Source of the DNA: Campylobacteraceae bacterium
GTDB taxonomy: Bacteria > Campylobacterota > Campylobacteria > Campylobacterales > Sulfurospirillaceae
DNA: 8,349 nt
Direction: 5' to 3'
NCBI GenBank assembly: GCA_027055635.1
Contig: JALUMZ010000202.1
Span: forward strand, 1 to 8,349
A model generated the notes under the pieces. The model had not been told where the DNA came from. It ran no database searches and saw only the letters and a list, made by a program, of their open reading frames with translations. The position numbers and the translations under genes are program-made. Positions 1-6,342 of the stretch are shown piece after piece (the stretch's first letter is position 1; every line of letters begins with the position of its first letter).

Positions 1-253
1 GCATATCTTTATATATATCTATAAAGTATATATTGCTCTTTGGATTATCCTGTTTTATCTCATAAAGCAGTTGCCCCATAACTCTGCATGAGTAACAACT
101 CTCGGCTCCAAACTCCAACATCAAAGGTTTGCCTTTTGCTATGAGCTGTTGCACTTTGACAAAAGGCGTCGGCTTTAGCAATGGCTTTTCATCACCTGCA
201 TTTAAGTATCCTAATCCCAAAAAAACCAAAAAAATTATAACCCTTCTAAACAT
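1..253 (-). CDS. Secreted thioredoxin-fold protein (partial, C-terminus beyond left edge)
   Basis: The reading frame opens with ATG at 253 and stays open for 84 codons to the window edge, so the C-terminus is missing. A Shine-Dalgarno AGGAG lies 6 nt upstream and overlaps the stop region of the preceding ccdA-like gene, 9 bp away, which supports this start and co-transcription. Residues 1-19 form a signal peptide (Arg-Arg near the start, a hydrophobic stretch, then an LNA-type cleavage site). No lipobox cysteine is seen, so a periplasmic protein is expected. Residues 47-58 carry the thioredoxin active-site context, F-G-A-E-S-C-Y-S-C, with C53 and C56 as the redox pair. This CxxC differs from the WCGPC of cytoplasmic thioredoxin. 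The downstream stretch (NIYFIDIYKD) fits the beta strand that follows helix alpha2. The likely role is a periplasmic thiol reductant fed by the neighbouring CcdA-like protein. The substrate cannot be deduced from the sequence. Confidence 0.85.
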   Translation of the reverse strand, partial: MFRRVIIFLVFLGLGYLNAGDEKPLLKPTPFVKVQQLIAKGKPLMLEFGAESCYSCRVMGQLLYEIKQDNPKSNIYFIDIYKDM

Positions 254-262
254 CTTTTTCTC

Positions 263-964
263 CTAAAAAATTATATACGCCTTATAAGCGAAATAAAAAC
301 CTATCGCTATAAGAGATATTATAAACAGACCATTTATAACTTTACTGACACTATTTAGCAGTGAACTAGAAGCTATGCTTTGAGCAAAACCTATAGATAT
401 GCCTGCACCCAAAAGCAAACTTGCATGTCCTATGGCGAAAGCCAAAACTAAAAAATATGAATAAATCCATCCGCTTTGATCTGCTACTGTTATAATCGCC
501 GCAAGTGGAGCAGTAGCACACGGAGAGCTAACCAAACCAAATATAACCCCGATGATAATCGCCCCGTAAAGTCTGTATTTTAAAAATTTTTGAGCGATTT
601 TAGCTTTATCTATCGAACCAACCCACCCCAAAGAGTAAACAACGACTCCAAATGACGCCAACGATGCCAACACATAAGCCCAAGATGGAGCGATACTTAA
701 CATCAGTCCAATCTTTGAGACAAGCAACATCAAAATAGAAAAACTTATAACAATCCCAAACACAAACAAAAAAGAGTATTTATATATAAAATTTTTCTTC
801 TCATTAGGTTTTAAATCATCACTAAGTGTCACAGCGCTTCCAACCAAAAGAGGAAGTGTAACGATAGAGCAAGGGGCAAGCGAAGTTAAGACGCCAATCA
901 AAAATGATGCCAATATCGCAACTGCCCCGTAAGCTTCCACATAATTTACAAGTATCTGCTCCAT
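263..964 (-). CDS. ccdA: CcdA/DsbD-type membrane thiol-disulfide transporter
   Basis: This 233-residue protein is almost entirely hydrophobic, with about six membrane segments (roughly residues 12-40, 62-84, 94-116, 132-158, 166-192 and 208-229). It has the two pseudo-symmetric Pro-Cys motifs of the CcdA/DsbD transmembrane family: L-A-P-C32-S in the first segment and S-S-P-C149-A-T-A-P in the fourth. In that family these two cysteines relay electrons from cytoplasmic thioredoxin to a periplasmic acceptor. The gene starts 4 bp after arsC and is followed 9 bp later by a secreted thioredoxin-fold gene, the obvious acceptor. Its length matches stand-alone CcdA proteins, not full DsbD, which has extra periplasmic domains. 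Family assignment is firm. Whether it serves cytochrome c maturation or arsenic metabolism is unknown, but its place in an ars operon suggests the latter. The symbol is used in the family sense only. Confidence 0.85.
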   Translation of the reverse strand: MEQILVNYVEAYGAVAILASFLIGVLTSLAPCSIVTLPLLVGSAVTLSDDLKPNEKKNFIYKYSFLFVFGIVISFSILMLLVSKIGLMLSIAPSWAYVLASLASFGVVVYSLGWVGSIDKAKIAQKFLKYRLYGAIIIGVIFGLVSSPCATAPLAAIITVADQSGWIYSYFLVLAFAIGHASLLLGAGISIGFAQSIASSSLLNSVSKVINGLFIISLIAIGFYFAYKAYIIF

Positions 965-968
965 TTGC

Positions 969-1370
969 CTACTTCAATGCAACTTCGACTTTTGGCAATA
1001 AAATCTCTTTTATCTCATAAAGTGTCTTTAAAAAAGCATCATACCCTTTGCCGTCAGGATCAACAAAACCTACATGTATCTTTTTTACAGCCTTTGGAAA
1101 CATAGGACATGTCTCTTTTGCATTATCACACACCGTAACAACCAAATCAAAAGGTATATCTATCACCTCATCCAAATTTTTAGAGTGATATGACTCATCC
1201 CATATACCATTTTCTGCTAAAACTCTCTTTGCATTGGGATTGACGATACCTGATGGTTTTACACCACAACTATATGCTTTTACACCTTCTAATTTTGCAT
1301 TTATTAGTGCTTCGCCGATGATGCTTCTACAACTGTTTCCAGTGCACATAACTAAAACTTTTTTATCCAT
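969..1370 (-). CDS. arsC: Arsenate reductase, thioredoxin-coupled (LMW-phosphatase fold)
   Basis: This 133-residue cytoplasmic enzyme reduces arsenate to arsenite. It opens with the phosphatase-type P-loop C9-T-G-N-S-C14-R15 (CX5R), where C9 is the nucleophile. C81 and C88 (V-C-D-N-A-K-E-T-C-P) align with the redox cysteines that shuttle the disulfide to the surface in Staphylococcus aureus ArsC (C10, C82, C89 there). The conserved acid loop is present as V-D-P-D-G (D104). These features place it in the thioredoxin-dependent ArsC class and not in the glutaredoxin-dependent E. coli plasmid class. It starts 9 bp after arsB, with an AAGGA Shine-Dalgarno overlapping the arsB stop, so it is translated as part of the ars operon. 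The product arsenite would be exported by the neighbouring ArsB. Length and all four key cysteines are as expected for a working enzyme. Confidence 0.96.
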   Translation of the reverse strand: MDKKVLVMCTGNSCRSIIGEALINAKLEGVKAYSCGVKPSGIVNPNAKRVLAENGIWDESYHSKNLDEVIDIPFDLVVTVCDNAKETCPMFPKAVKKIHVGFVDPDGKGYDAFLKTLYEIKEILLPKVEVALK

Positions 1371-1379
1371 TTTATTTCC

Positions 1380-2633
1380 TTAAATTAATGTTAGTAAAAC
1401 TACAAGTAGTATGGGAGGAGTGACAAGCAGCCCAAATTTACTATACTGCCAAAAGCCTATCTTTACACCTTTTTTACTTAGTACATGTAGCCATAAAAGT
1501 GTCGCTAAGCTTCCAAACGGAGTCATCTTTGGCCCTAGGTTGCATCCTATGATATTTGCGAAAGCCAAAGCGTGATTTGGTATATCTTTTAGTGCTATAT
1601 CCATAATCATAACTGTTGGCATATTGTTCATAATAGCACTCAAAAATGCACTTATAAAACCCGTGCCGATAACAGCTACAGCGTCCCCTCTCGCACTTAA
1701 ATCTTTTAATATCAAACTTAAACTATCTGTCAAACCTGCGTTTTTAAGTCCATATACAACTATATAAAGCCCGATACTAAACCAAACAACTTGCCATGGA
1801 GCACTCTTTATAGTTAGCCATGCTTTTGCATTTTTGGTATAACTTGCGATTGCCAAAAACAGAAGTCCACCACCCAATGCAAACAGACTAATAGGTAAAC
1901 CATAATAATCACCTATAAAGTAACCTGCTATCAAAAGCGATAAAAAAAACCAAGAAAATTTAAAAAGAGTTTTTGATTTTAAGACACTATCTGGTTGCGG
2001 TAATAGATCAATATCTATGGTTTTTGGTATATCTTTTCTTAAAACAAACCACAAAACAACAATAGAGACAATTGTACTGACTATATAGGGTAAAAACATA
2101 TTTTGCAAATAATTCAAAAAACCGATATGAAAATAGTTGGCAGTAACTATGTTGGTAAGATTTGAAAATACAAACGGCAAAGATGCACTATCACTGATAA
2201 ATCCGCCTGCCAAAAGAAATGCCAAAATAGTCTTTGTATTTAGTTTTAAAATCTTCATTTTAGCCAACAGTATCGGTGTCAAGATGAGTGCTGCTCCATC
2301 ATTTGCAAAAAGTGCCGATACAAAAGAGCCCAGAGACAAAGAGTAAACAAACATCAAGTTGCCGTCTCCTTTTGAGAGTCTTGCCATCTTTATGGCACAC
2401 CACTCAAAAAAGCCAATCTCATCTAAAACCATTGAGAGTAAAATAATACCGACAAATGCCAGTGTTGCATCCCAAACGATACCTGTTACAACCCAAATAT
2501 CATCATAACTAACGACACCGAGTATAAAAGCAACAACCGCACCTATAACGGCTGTCGTACCTATTTGCAAACCTTTTGGTTGCCATATCACAAACAAAAG
2601 TGTGATTAAAAATATACTACTTGCTAGTATCAT
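1380..2633 (-). CDS. arsB: Arsenite efflux permease ArsB
   Basis: This 417-residue inner-membrane protein has about 11-12 hydrophobic segments and expels arsenite (and antimonite) from the cytoplasm. It reads very like E. coli ArsB from memory: the N-terminal V-I-W-Q-P-K-G-L, the central A-L-F-A-N-D-G-A-A-L-I-L-T-P, and the later I-M-N-N-M-P-T-V and L-A-T-L-L-W-L-H-V-L-S segments are all characteristic of the ArsB branch of the ArsB/NhaD superfamily. It is not an ACR3-type permease, which lacks these motifs. The start overlaps the end of arsR by 17 bp and is preceded within arsR by AAGGAG with a 10-nt spacer, so translation is probably coupled. No arsA ATPase gene is present, so the permease probably works as a secondary transporter driven by the membrane potential. 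Length is close to the family norm (E. coli 429). Confidence 0.97.
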   Translation of the reverse strand: MILASSIFLITLLFVIWQPKGLQIGTTAVIGAVVAFILGVVSYDDIWVVTGIVWDATLAFVGIILLSMVLDEIGFFEWCAIKMARLSKGDGNLMFVYSLSLGSFVSALFANDGAALILTPILLAKMKILKLNTKTILAFLLAGGFISDSASLPFVFSNLTNIVTANYFHIGFLNYLQNMFLPYIVSTIVSIVVLWFVLRKDIPKTIDIDLLPQPDSVLKSKTLFKFSWFFLSLLIAGYFIGDYYGLPISLFALGGGLLFLAIASYTKNAKAWLTIKSAPWQVVWFSIGLYIVVYGLKNAGLTDSLSLILKDLSARGDAVAVIGTGFISAFLSAIMNNMPTVMIMDIALKDIPNHALAFANIIGCNLGPKMTPFGSLATLLWLHVLSKKGVKIGFWQYSKFGLLVTPPILLVVLLTLI

Positions 2634-2940
2634 TTGTTATGCACTCCTTGTTTAGTGTTGGTAGTTCTATATCTAAAAATCCTATCTCTTTTAGTATGTT
2701 TTGGCGAAAAATATCCAAAGGATCTCTGATACTATAATACGCCCATCTTCCGACTCTCTTCACTTTTAAAAACCCTGCATCCTTTAAAATTTTTAGATGC
2801 CTTGAGACTCTTGATTGGATCATACCAAAGGAATTTTCTATATCACAAACACAAACTTCACCGTTGATATCAATAAACTTTAGAATTTTTATCCTAGTTT
2901 CGTCATTTATCGCACCTATTGTTTTAAGAAATATATCCAT
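2617..2940 (-). CDS. arsR: ArsR/SmtB-family arsenite-responsive repressor
   Basis: This 107-residue winged-helix repressor is first in the ars operon. It has the As(III)-binding signature E-V-C30-V-C32-D at the start of the recognition-helix region, matching the ELCVCDL motif of E. coli ArsR. The third E. coli cysteine (C37) is replaced by E35, which is compatible with function because the first two carry induction. The DNA-binding helix follows (S43-R-V-S-R-H-L-K-I-L), then the beta-wing K-R-V-G-R-W-A-Y-Y. The start is supported by AAGGAG 7 nt upstream (2948-2953). A sigma70-like promoter with an inverted repeat over its -35 lies immediately upstream, as expected for autorepression relieved by arsenite. 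C100 near the C-terminus is an extra cysteine of unknown role. Confidence 0.95.
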   Translation of the reverse strand: MDIFLKTIGAINDETRIKILKFIDINGEVCVCDIENSFGMIQSRVSRHLKILKDAGFLKVKRVGRWAYYSIRDPLDIFRQNILKEIGFLDIELPTLNKECITNDTSK

Positions 2941-2960
2941 GATTCATCTCCTTTTTTAGA

Positions 2961-2989
2961 ATTGTATCATAATACTACTTATATATCAA
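2961..2989 (-). promoter_or_regulatory. Sigma70-type promoter of the arsR operon
   Basis: On the minus strand the -35 TTGATA (2984-2989) and -10 TACAAT (2961-2966) are separated by exactly 17 bp, both near consensus. Transcription would start at about 2954, leaving a leader of only about 14 nt in which the arsR Shine-Dalgarno is almost the first sequence. Seen by eye, not mapped. Confidence 0.7.
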
Positions 2990-2996
2990 GATATAT
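2981..2996. promoter_or_regulatory. Likely ArsR operator (inverted repeat over the -35)
   Basis: ATATATC-AA-GATATAT is a perfect 7-bp inverted repeat with a 2-bp centre, and it fully covers the -35 box of the arsR promoter. ArsR/SmtB repressors bind AT-rich inverted repeats at or near the -35, so this is the best operator candidate. The region is AT-rich, and an adjacent overlapping palindrome, TATATTAATATA (2992-3003), means the exact site could extend that way. Confidence 0.5.
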
Positions 2997-3017
2997 TAAT
3001 ATAAATATCTGTTAGGC

Positions 3018-3120
3018 AATACCAAAATAAAATTCAAGATAATTGTTAGTATGTGATTTGCAAAGCTTTTTTGGTATTTAAAATAGTTCGAGTAGTTATT
3101 ATGAGTTATGTTGGTATTTA
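3018..3120. repeat. Three copies of an AATACCAA/TTGGTATT motif in the arsR-aioA gap
   Basis: TTGGTATTTA occurs at 3071-3080 and again at 3111-3120, exactly 40 bp apart in the same orientation. The core appears inverted as AATACCAA at 3018-3025. The rest of the 2941-3208 gap shows no convincing ORF, RNA gene or mobile-element end. The motif is short and AT-rich, so chance is possible. Confidence 0.3.
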
Positions 3121-3168
3121 TTTATTTAACGTAAGTCATTTTCACAAAAATATTAACAATTAAAAGAT

Positions 3169-3210
3169 ATATATAGGCAAGTAATTTGTGTTCCTTGCCT
3201 ATATATTTTT
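3169..3210 (-). terminator. Hairpin terminator after aioA, probably bidirectional
   Basis: Arms 3169-3181 (ATATATAGGCAAG) and 3194-3206 (CTTGCCTATATAT) form a perfect 13-bp stem with a 12-nt loop. For aioBA transcripts (minus strand) the hairpin comes right after the aioA stop codon and is followed by ATCTTTT, a modest U-tract. On the plus strand it is followed by a cleaner run of T. It should isolate the aioBA transcript from the arsR operon, which runs in the same direction. Confidence 0.75.
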
Positions 3211-5689
3211 ATATTCTACTTTTAAAGGACATTGAGTTTGCTACATCTTCAATTCTTCCTATCTTTCGCATGCTTGCTGCTGTTCCTTTATAAAAAGGAA
3301 TTTTAGTATCAGGATCAACAAAATCAGTTACTATATTGCTTGCAGGGGAGTTAGGAAAGCCAAAAGCAATGAAAAGCTCTCCGCTTCTTGTAGAATCAGT
3401 CACATAAGCGACCACTCTTACGCTTCCGTAATCATTATAAAGCATCACCAAATCTCCACTTTGTATACCTTTTTCTTTGGCATCTTTTGGATTGATTTGT
3501 ATAGGGGCTAGAGGCCATCTGGTACTTGGCATAGGTAGTCTAGAAGTATGATAGTTTGACTGCCATACTTCATTTAGACGACCGGAAGTTACCCAAAATT
3601 CATGTTTTTTCATTTGGTTAGCAACTTGTCTTGGCATAGGTGGTTGAGCAGTTGGCTTAAACATAGCTTTGCCTGACTTAGTACCAAATTTATTATCAGT
3701 ATATAGTCTTCTTGTGCCTACTAGTTTACCATTGCTAACTTTTACTATAGGATTTTGAACCCCATTATTTCCATTTTCTCTAAGTAAGTCATAACTTGCA
3801 AGAGCTCCTGTTGGTCCTCCTTGAGAATCCATCTTTGCTCCTTGACCGGCAAATCCGTCGTTAAAAGCATCCTCTTCAGTTTTCCAATCAAACCCTTCAA
3901 ATCTTTTTGCCATTTTGGAGTTGCCCTCTTTTTCATAAAGAAATTTAAGAGCATTTGCTATAGTGGCAGCTATTAAACAATCTGGTTTGGCAGCTCCTGG
4001 GGCATCAACAATTTTTTCTGAGAGCCTTACTCTTCTTTCTCCATTCATAGATGTTAGATTCATTTCCATAGTAGTTGCCGCAGGGAAAGAGACATGAGCA
4101 ACTTCAGTTTTAAAGGTAGGATATATATCTATATCTATAAAGAAAAGACCTCCATCATACTTGCAGGCTCTATATATGGCATCAGCCATAGTTTCATTAT
4201 CGGCTCCTATATTTCTGCTCATTGCTTTTTTTACAATTTCACTTCTTCTTTTGAAGGCCCCTGAGAGTCTTTCGCCCATTATTGAGTCAACAAACGGATT
4301 ACATCCCCATGCAAAAAATGCAAGATAATTTCCTTCCGCAGCTTCAGCATCGATTACCACCAAGTTTTCTCTATCAGGCATTCCTTTTGGCGTTGGAGGT
4401 CTTACATATCCTTCTTGGTGGCCACCAAGCCTACAAACTCCAGTTCCTACTCTTCCTACTGATTGAGTTAGAATCGCAACATTTACGATAGAGGCTATAT
4501 TTTCATAGTTTTTAATACCCCAAATGACACCTTTTTCATAAAAGATAGCGGTTCTTGGTCTATGCCCTGATTTTTTAGGTTTAGATATCCAAGCAGCAGC
4601 TTTTTTAATATCATCTGCACTAACACCGGTAACTTTTGATGCTTCATTTAGAGAGATGATATTTGTATTTGCAGCTTTTGTAAATCCTTGGGTATGTTTT
4701 TTGACAAAATCTTTTGCTTCCCATCCTTGCTCGTGGATGTAAGAAAACAGTGCATTCATCAAAGTGACATCCGTCCCTGGTTTTATCCTTAAGTGAAGAA
4801 CATTTTCTTCTCCGGCTAGAGCAATAGAATTTGTTATACTAGCAGTTATTCTTGGATCAACAAAGATGATTTTAGCTGCATCGGCAGTCTCCCCTTTGTC
4901 AAACTCTTTTTTCTTAGCCTCTATGGTGGCACCTTGAAGATTTTGCGCCCAGTGCATTATAAAAAGATTACTTTGTGTTTCATAAGGATTCGCGCCAATT
5001 ACAAAAAGTGTATCTGAGAGTTCAGTATCGTAATAGCTTGTATTTAATTCTCCTATGCCCATCTCTCTTGTTGCATGAACTTCAGAGTTGTATGCAGGTC
5101 GATTATGGATAGCGGCTGATCTTGTTTGGATTGCAGTGAAAAACAGTTTTCCTGTTCCCCAAGTATTTTCAAATCCACCACCACCGCCACCATGGTCAAA
5201 AGCTTTAAATGCCACTTGGTCAGGTCCATCATTGTCTATAATCTTTTTTAAAACTCTTGCTGTCAAATCAGTAGCATCTCTCCAAGTTGTTCTATTTAGA
5301 TTGTTTCCTCCAAACACTTGGGAATCTTTTAGTCTATCTCTTGTAAAAGTACTTTTACTATATAGTGTAGCAGCCATAGCTCCTCCACGAGCTGAGTTTT
5401 GACCTCTATTTACCACGCAATCTTGATCAGGAATGACCATTATATTGTACTCTTTGCCATCTCTATCTGTGACACTATTTACCATCTGCTCGCTTGCCCA
5501 TACTCCAAGAGCAGGTTGTTGTTTTGAAAAATCAACGCCTAAGGCATTTGTTTTATTGCTCCCGCTTGTGCCTTTTGGCCATTTGTATGCTGTGTATCCA
5601 CACCCTACAATACAAAATTCACATGTAATATTTTTTTTAGTAGCTCCTACCGGAGGTAGAGGTCTTTTATCGTTAATTGAAAATCCCAT
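3209..5689 (-). CDS. aioA: Arsenite oxidase large (molybdopterin) subunit AioA
   Basis: This 826-residue catalytic subunit oxidises As(III) to As(V) in the periplasm and belongs to the DMSO reductase family. Near the N-terminus C23-x2-C26-x3-C30 binds the cluster. The position of a fourth cysteine is S99 (in N-S-A-R-G-G), giving the [3Fe-4S] centre typical of AioA. Active-site residues known from the Alcaligenes faecalis enzyme (H195, E203, R419, H423) are found as H193, E201, R418 and H422. A197 in the H-N-R-P-A-Y motif sits where other family members supply a Ser or Cys ligand to molybdenum. There is no signal peptide, as expected for a subunit carried through the Tat pathway by its Rieske partner. 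It starts 3 bp after aioB, with AAAGGA inside the aioB end. Length equals that of characterised AioA. The Rieske partner and the Ser in place of Cys rule out ArrA and ArxA. Confidence 0.97.
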   Translation of the reverse strand: MGFSINDKRPLPPVGATKKNITCEFCIVGCGYTAYKWPKGTSGSNKTNALGVDFSKQQPALGVWASEQMVNSVTDRDGKEYNIMVIPDQDCVVNRGQNSARGGAMAATLYSKSTFTRDRLKDSQVFGGNNLNRTTWRDATDLTARVLKKIIDNDGPDQVAFKAFDHGGGGGGFENTWGTGKLFFTAIQTRSAAIHNRPAYNSEVHATREMGIGELNTSYYDTELSDTLFVIGANPYETQSNLFIMHWAQNLQGATIEAKKKEFDKGETADAAKIIFVDPRITASITNSIALAGEENVLHLRIKPGTDVTLMNALFSYIHEQGWEAKDFVKKHTQGFTKAANTNIISLNEASKVTGVSADDIKKAAAWISKPKKSGHRPRTAIFYEKGVIWGIKNYENIASIVNVAILTQSVGRVGTGVCRLGGHQEGYVRPPTPKGMPDRENLVVIDAEAAEGNYLAFFAWGCNPFVDSIMGERLSGAFKRRSEIVKKAMSRNIGADNETMADAIYRACKYDGGLFFIDIDIYPTFKTEVAHVSFPAATTMEMNLTSMNGERRVRLSEKIVDAPGAAKPDCLIAATIANALKFLYEKEGNSKMAKRFEGFDWKTEEDAFNDGFAGQGAKMDSQGGPTGALASYDLLRENGNNGVQNPIVKVSNGKLVGTRRLYTDNKFGTKSGKAMFKPTAQPPMPRQVANQMKKHEFWVTSGRLNEVWQSNYHTSRLPMPSTRWPLAPIQINPKDAKEKGIQSGDLVMLYNDYGSVRVVAYVTDSTRSGELFIAFGFPNSPASNIVTDFVDPDTKIPFYKGTAASMRKIGRIEDVANSMSFKSRI

Positions 5690-5692
5690 TTT

Positions 5693-6169
5693 TTATCCTT
5701 TTATATTTGATTCGCGACCATAAATTAAGCCGTTTACACCATAAGCTATGATATTTCCATCTTTAACTTTTACTAAAATTTCTGGAATATTTTCTGTTGC
5801 TTGACCTATAATCATTTGCCCATTTAATTCAGCATCAAATTCACTAAAATGACACGGACACCTAAATGACTTACTTGAAGCACTATACATAATAGGGCAT
5901 CCTTTATGGGTACACAATAGGCTATAAGCTTTTATCTCTCCGTTTACCCATACGGCTTTACATGGAGAATCAGCATCAGGATAATTAAAATCCATCTCAC
6001 CGGCACTTTTAAGTTTTAAAAATGAACCTATTGTCTTATCTTCATAACCATAAAAATTTTCATTTTTACTATTTTGTGATGCAAAAAGAGATGGTACTGC
6101 AACTGCAGCTGCTGTTATACCCGCAGTTGCTTTGAGAAAACCTCTTCTTGAACTTTGTTTGTTATTCAT
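5693..6169 (-). CDS. aioB: Arsenite oxidase small (Rieske) subunit AioB, Tat-exported
   Basis: This 158-residue subunit takes electrons from AioA and passes them to a periplasmic carrier. It starts with a twin-arginine signal, S-R-R-G-F-L-K (residues 7-13), and an alanine-rich hydrophobic stretch to about residue 31. The [2Fe-2S] Rieske ligands are C86 and H88 (C-T-H-K-G-C) and C104 and H107 (C-P-C-H). C91 and C106 are both present and can form the disulfide over the cluster that is found in A. faecalis AioB but absent in the NT-26 enzyme. A GGAGG Shine-Dalgarno with a 6-nt spacer fixes the start. It leads the aioBA operon, with a 3-bp gap to aioA, and is divergent from aioX. Length and gene order are those of standard arsenite oxidases. 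Confidence 0.96.
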   Translation of the reverse strand: MNNKQSSRRGFLKATAGITAAAVAVPSLFASQNSKNENFYGYEDKTIGSFLKLKSAGEMDFNYPDADSPCKAVWVNGEIKAYSLLCTHKGCPIMYSASSKSFRCPCHFSEFDAELNGQMIIGQATENIPEILVKVKDGNIIAYGVNGLIYGRESNIKG

Positions 6170-6180
6170 TACTTTCCTCC

Positions 6181-6217
6181 AAAATATAATTTACGAACAC
6201 TTCTAAATTTTTTAGAA
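6181..6217 (-). promoter_or_regulatory. Probable aioBA promoter region with inverted repeat
   Basis: A -10-like TATATT (minus strand, 6183-6188) lies just upstream of the aioB Shine-Dalgarno, but no recognisable -35 box is found at the proper distance. That suggests an activator-dependent promoter. A perfect inverted repeat TTCTAAA-TTT-TTTAGAA (6201-6217) occupies the place where the -35 would be. The -10 is very near the ribosome site, so its assignment is tentative. No sigma54 GG-N10-GC element is visible. Confidence 0.35.
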
Positions 6218-6226
6218 ATACCCTTA

Positions 6227-6244
6227 ATGACATATTCATGACAT
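6227..6244. promoter_or_regulatory. Tandem ATGACAT repeats, candidate response-regulator site
   Basis: ATGACAT occurs at 6227-6233 and 6238-6244, with an 11-bp period that puts both copies on the same DNA face. The pair lies between the divergent aioB and aioX genes, upstream of both. This geometry is typical of tandem half-sites for a dimeric activator, and an AioR-like regulator acting with the neighbouring kinase is the natural candidate. The regulator itself is not in the window. Confidence 0.4.
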
Positions 6245-6271
6245 TGTGATATTCTACTAATATTTTATGCT
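6244..6271 (+). promoter_or_regulatory. Possible aioX promoter
   Basis: TTGTGA (6244-6249) and TATGCT (6266-6271) with a 16-bp spacer are a weak sigma70-like pair. The first box abuts the ATGACAT repeat. A short inverted repeat ATATTA-TGG-TAATAT (6281-6295) follows downstream and offers alternative -10 boxes. AT-richness makes false matches likely. Confidence 0.25.
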
Positions 6272-6331
6272 TAAAATCAAATATTATGGTAATATACTTA
6301 AATAGTCCAGAGTATAGGCATTTAAGACTAA

Positions 6332-6337
6332 AAGGAG
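6332..6337 (+). promoter_or_regulatory. Ribosome binding site that sets the aioX start
   Basis: AAGGAG lies 5 nt before an in-frame GTG (6343) and 8 nt before an in-frame TTG (6346). No comparable site precedes the ATG at 6286 or the ATG at 6388, so a non-ATG start is preferred. Confidence 0.65.
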
Positions 6338-6342
6338 ATAGT

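Noticed and set aside
1380..2633. ACR3-type arsenite permease as an alternative to ArsB
   Set aside because: Motifs such as F-A-N-D-G-A-A-L and I-M-N-N-M-P-T-V are specific to the ArsB/NhaD branch.
3058..3210. Possible small RNA on the plus strand ending at the T-rich side of the hairpin
   Set aside because: TTGCAA (3058-3063) and TAAAAT (3079-3084) are only 15 bp apart and weak. The hairpin is fully explained as the aioA terminator.
3209..5689. Identification as respiratory arsenate reductase ArrA or alternative oxidase ArxA
   Set aside because: The CX2CX3C motif with Ser at the fourth position, the 826-residue length, the lack of a Tat signal and the Rieske partner all fit AioA. ArrA and ArxA carry a [4Fe-4S] cluster and partner with ferredoxin-like subunits.
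5088..5723. Open frames on the plus strand opposite aioA (also at 2137-2346 and 4282-4491)
   Set aside because: They lie antisense within strongly conserved genes, have no ribosome sites or recognisable domains, and are best explained as shadows.
6170..6342. Search for a sigma54 promoter (GG-N10-GC) for aioBA or aioX, as used in Agrobacterium-type loci
   Set aside because: No GG and GC dinucleotides with the right spacing were found on either strand of the intergenic region.
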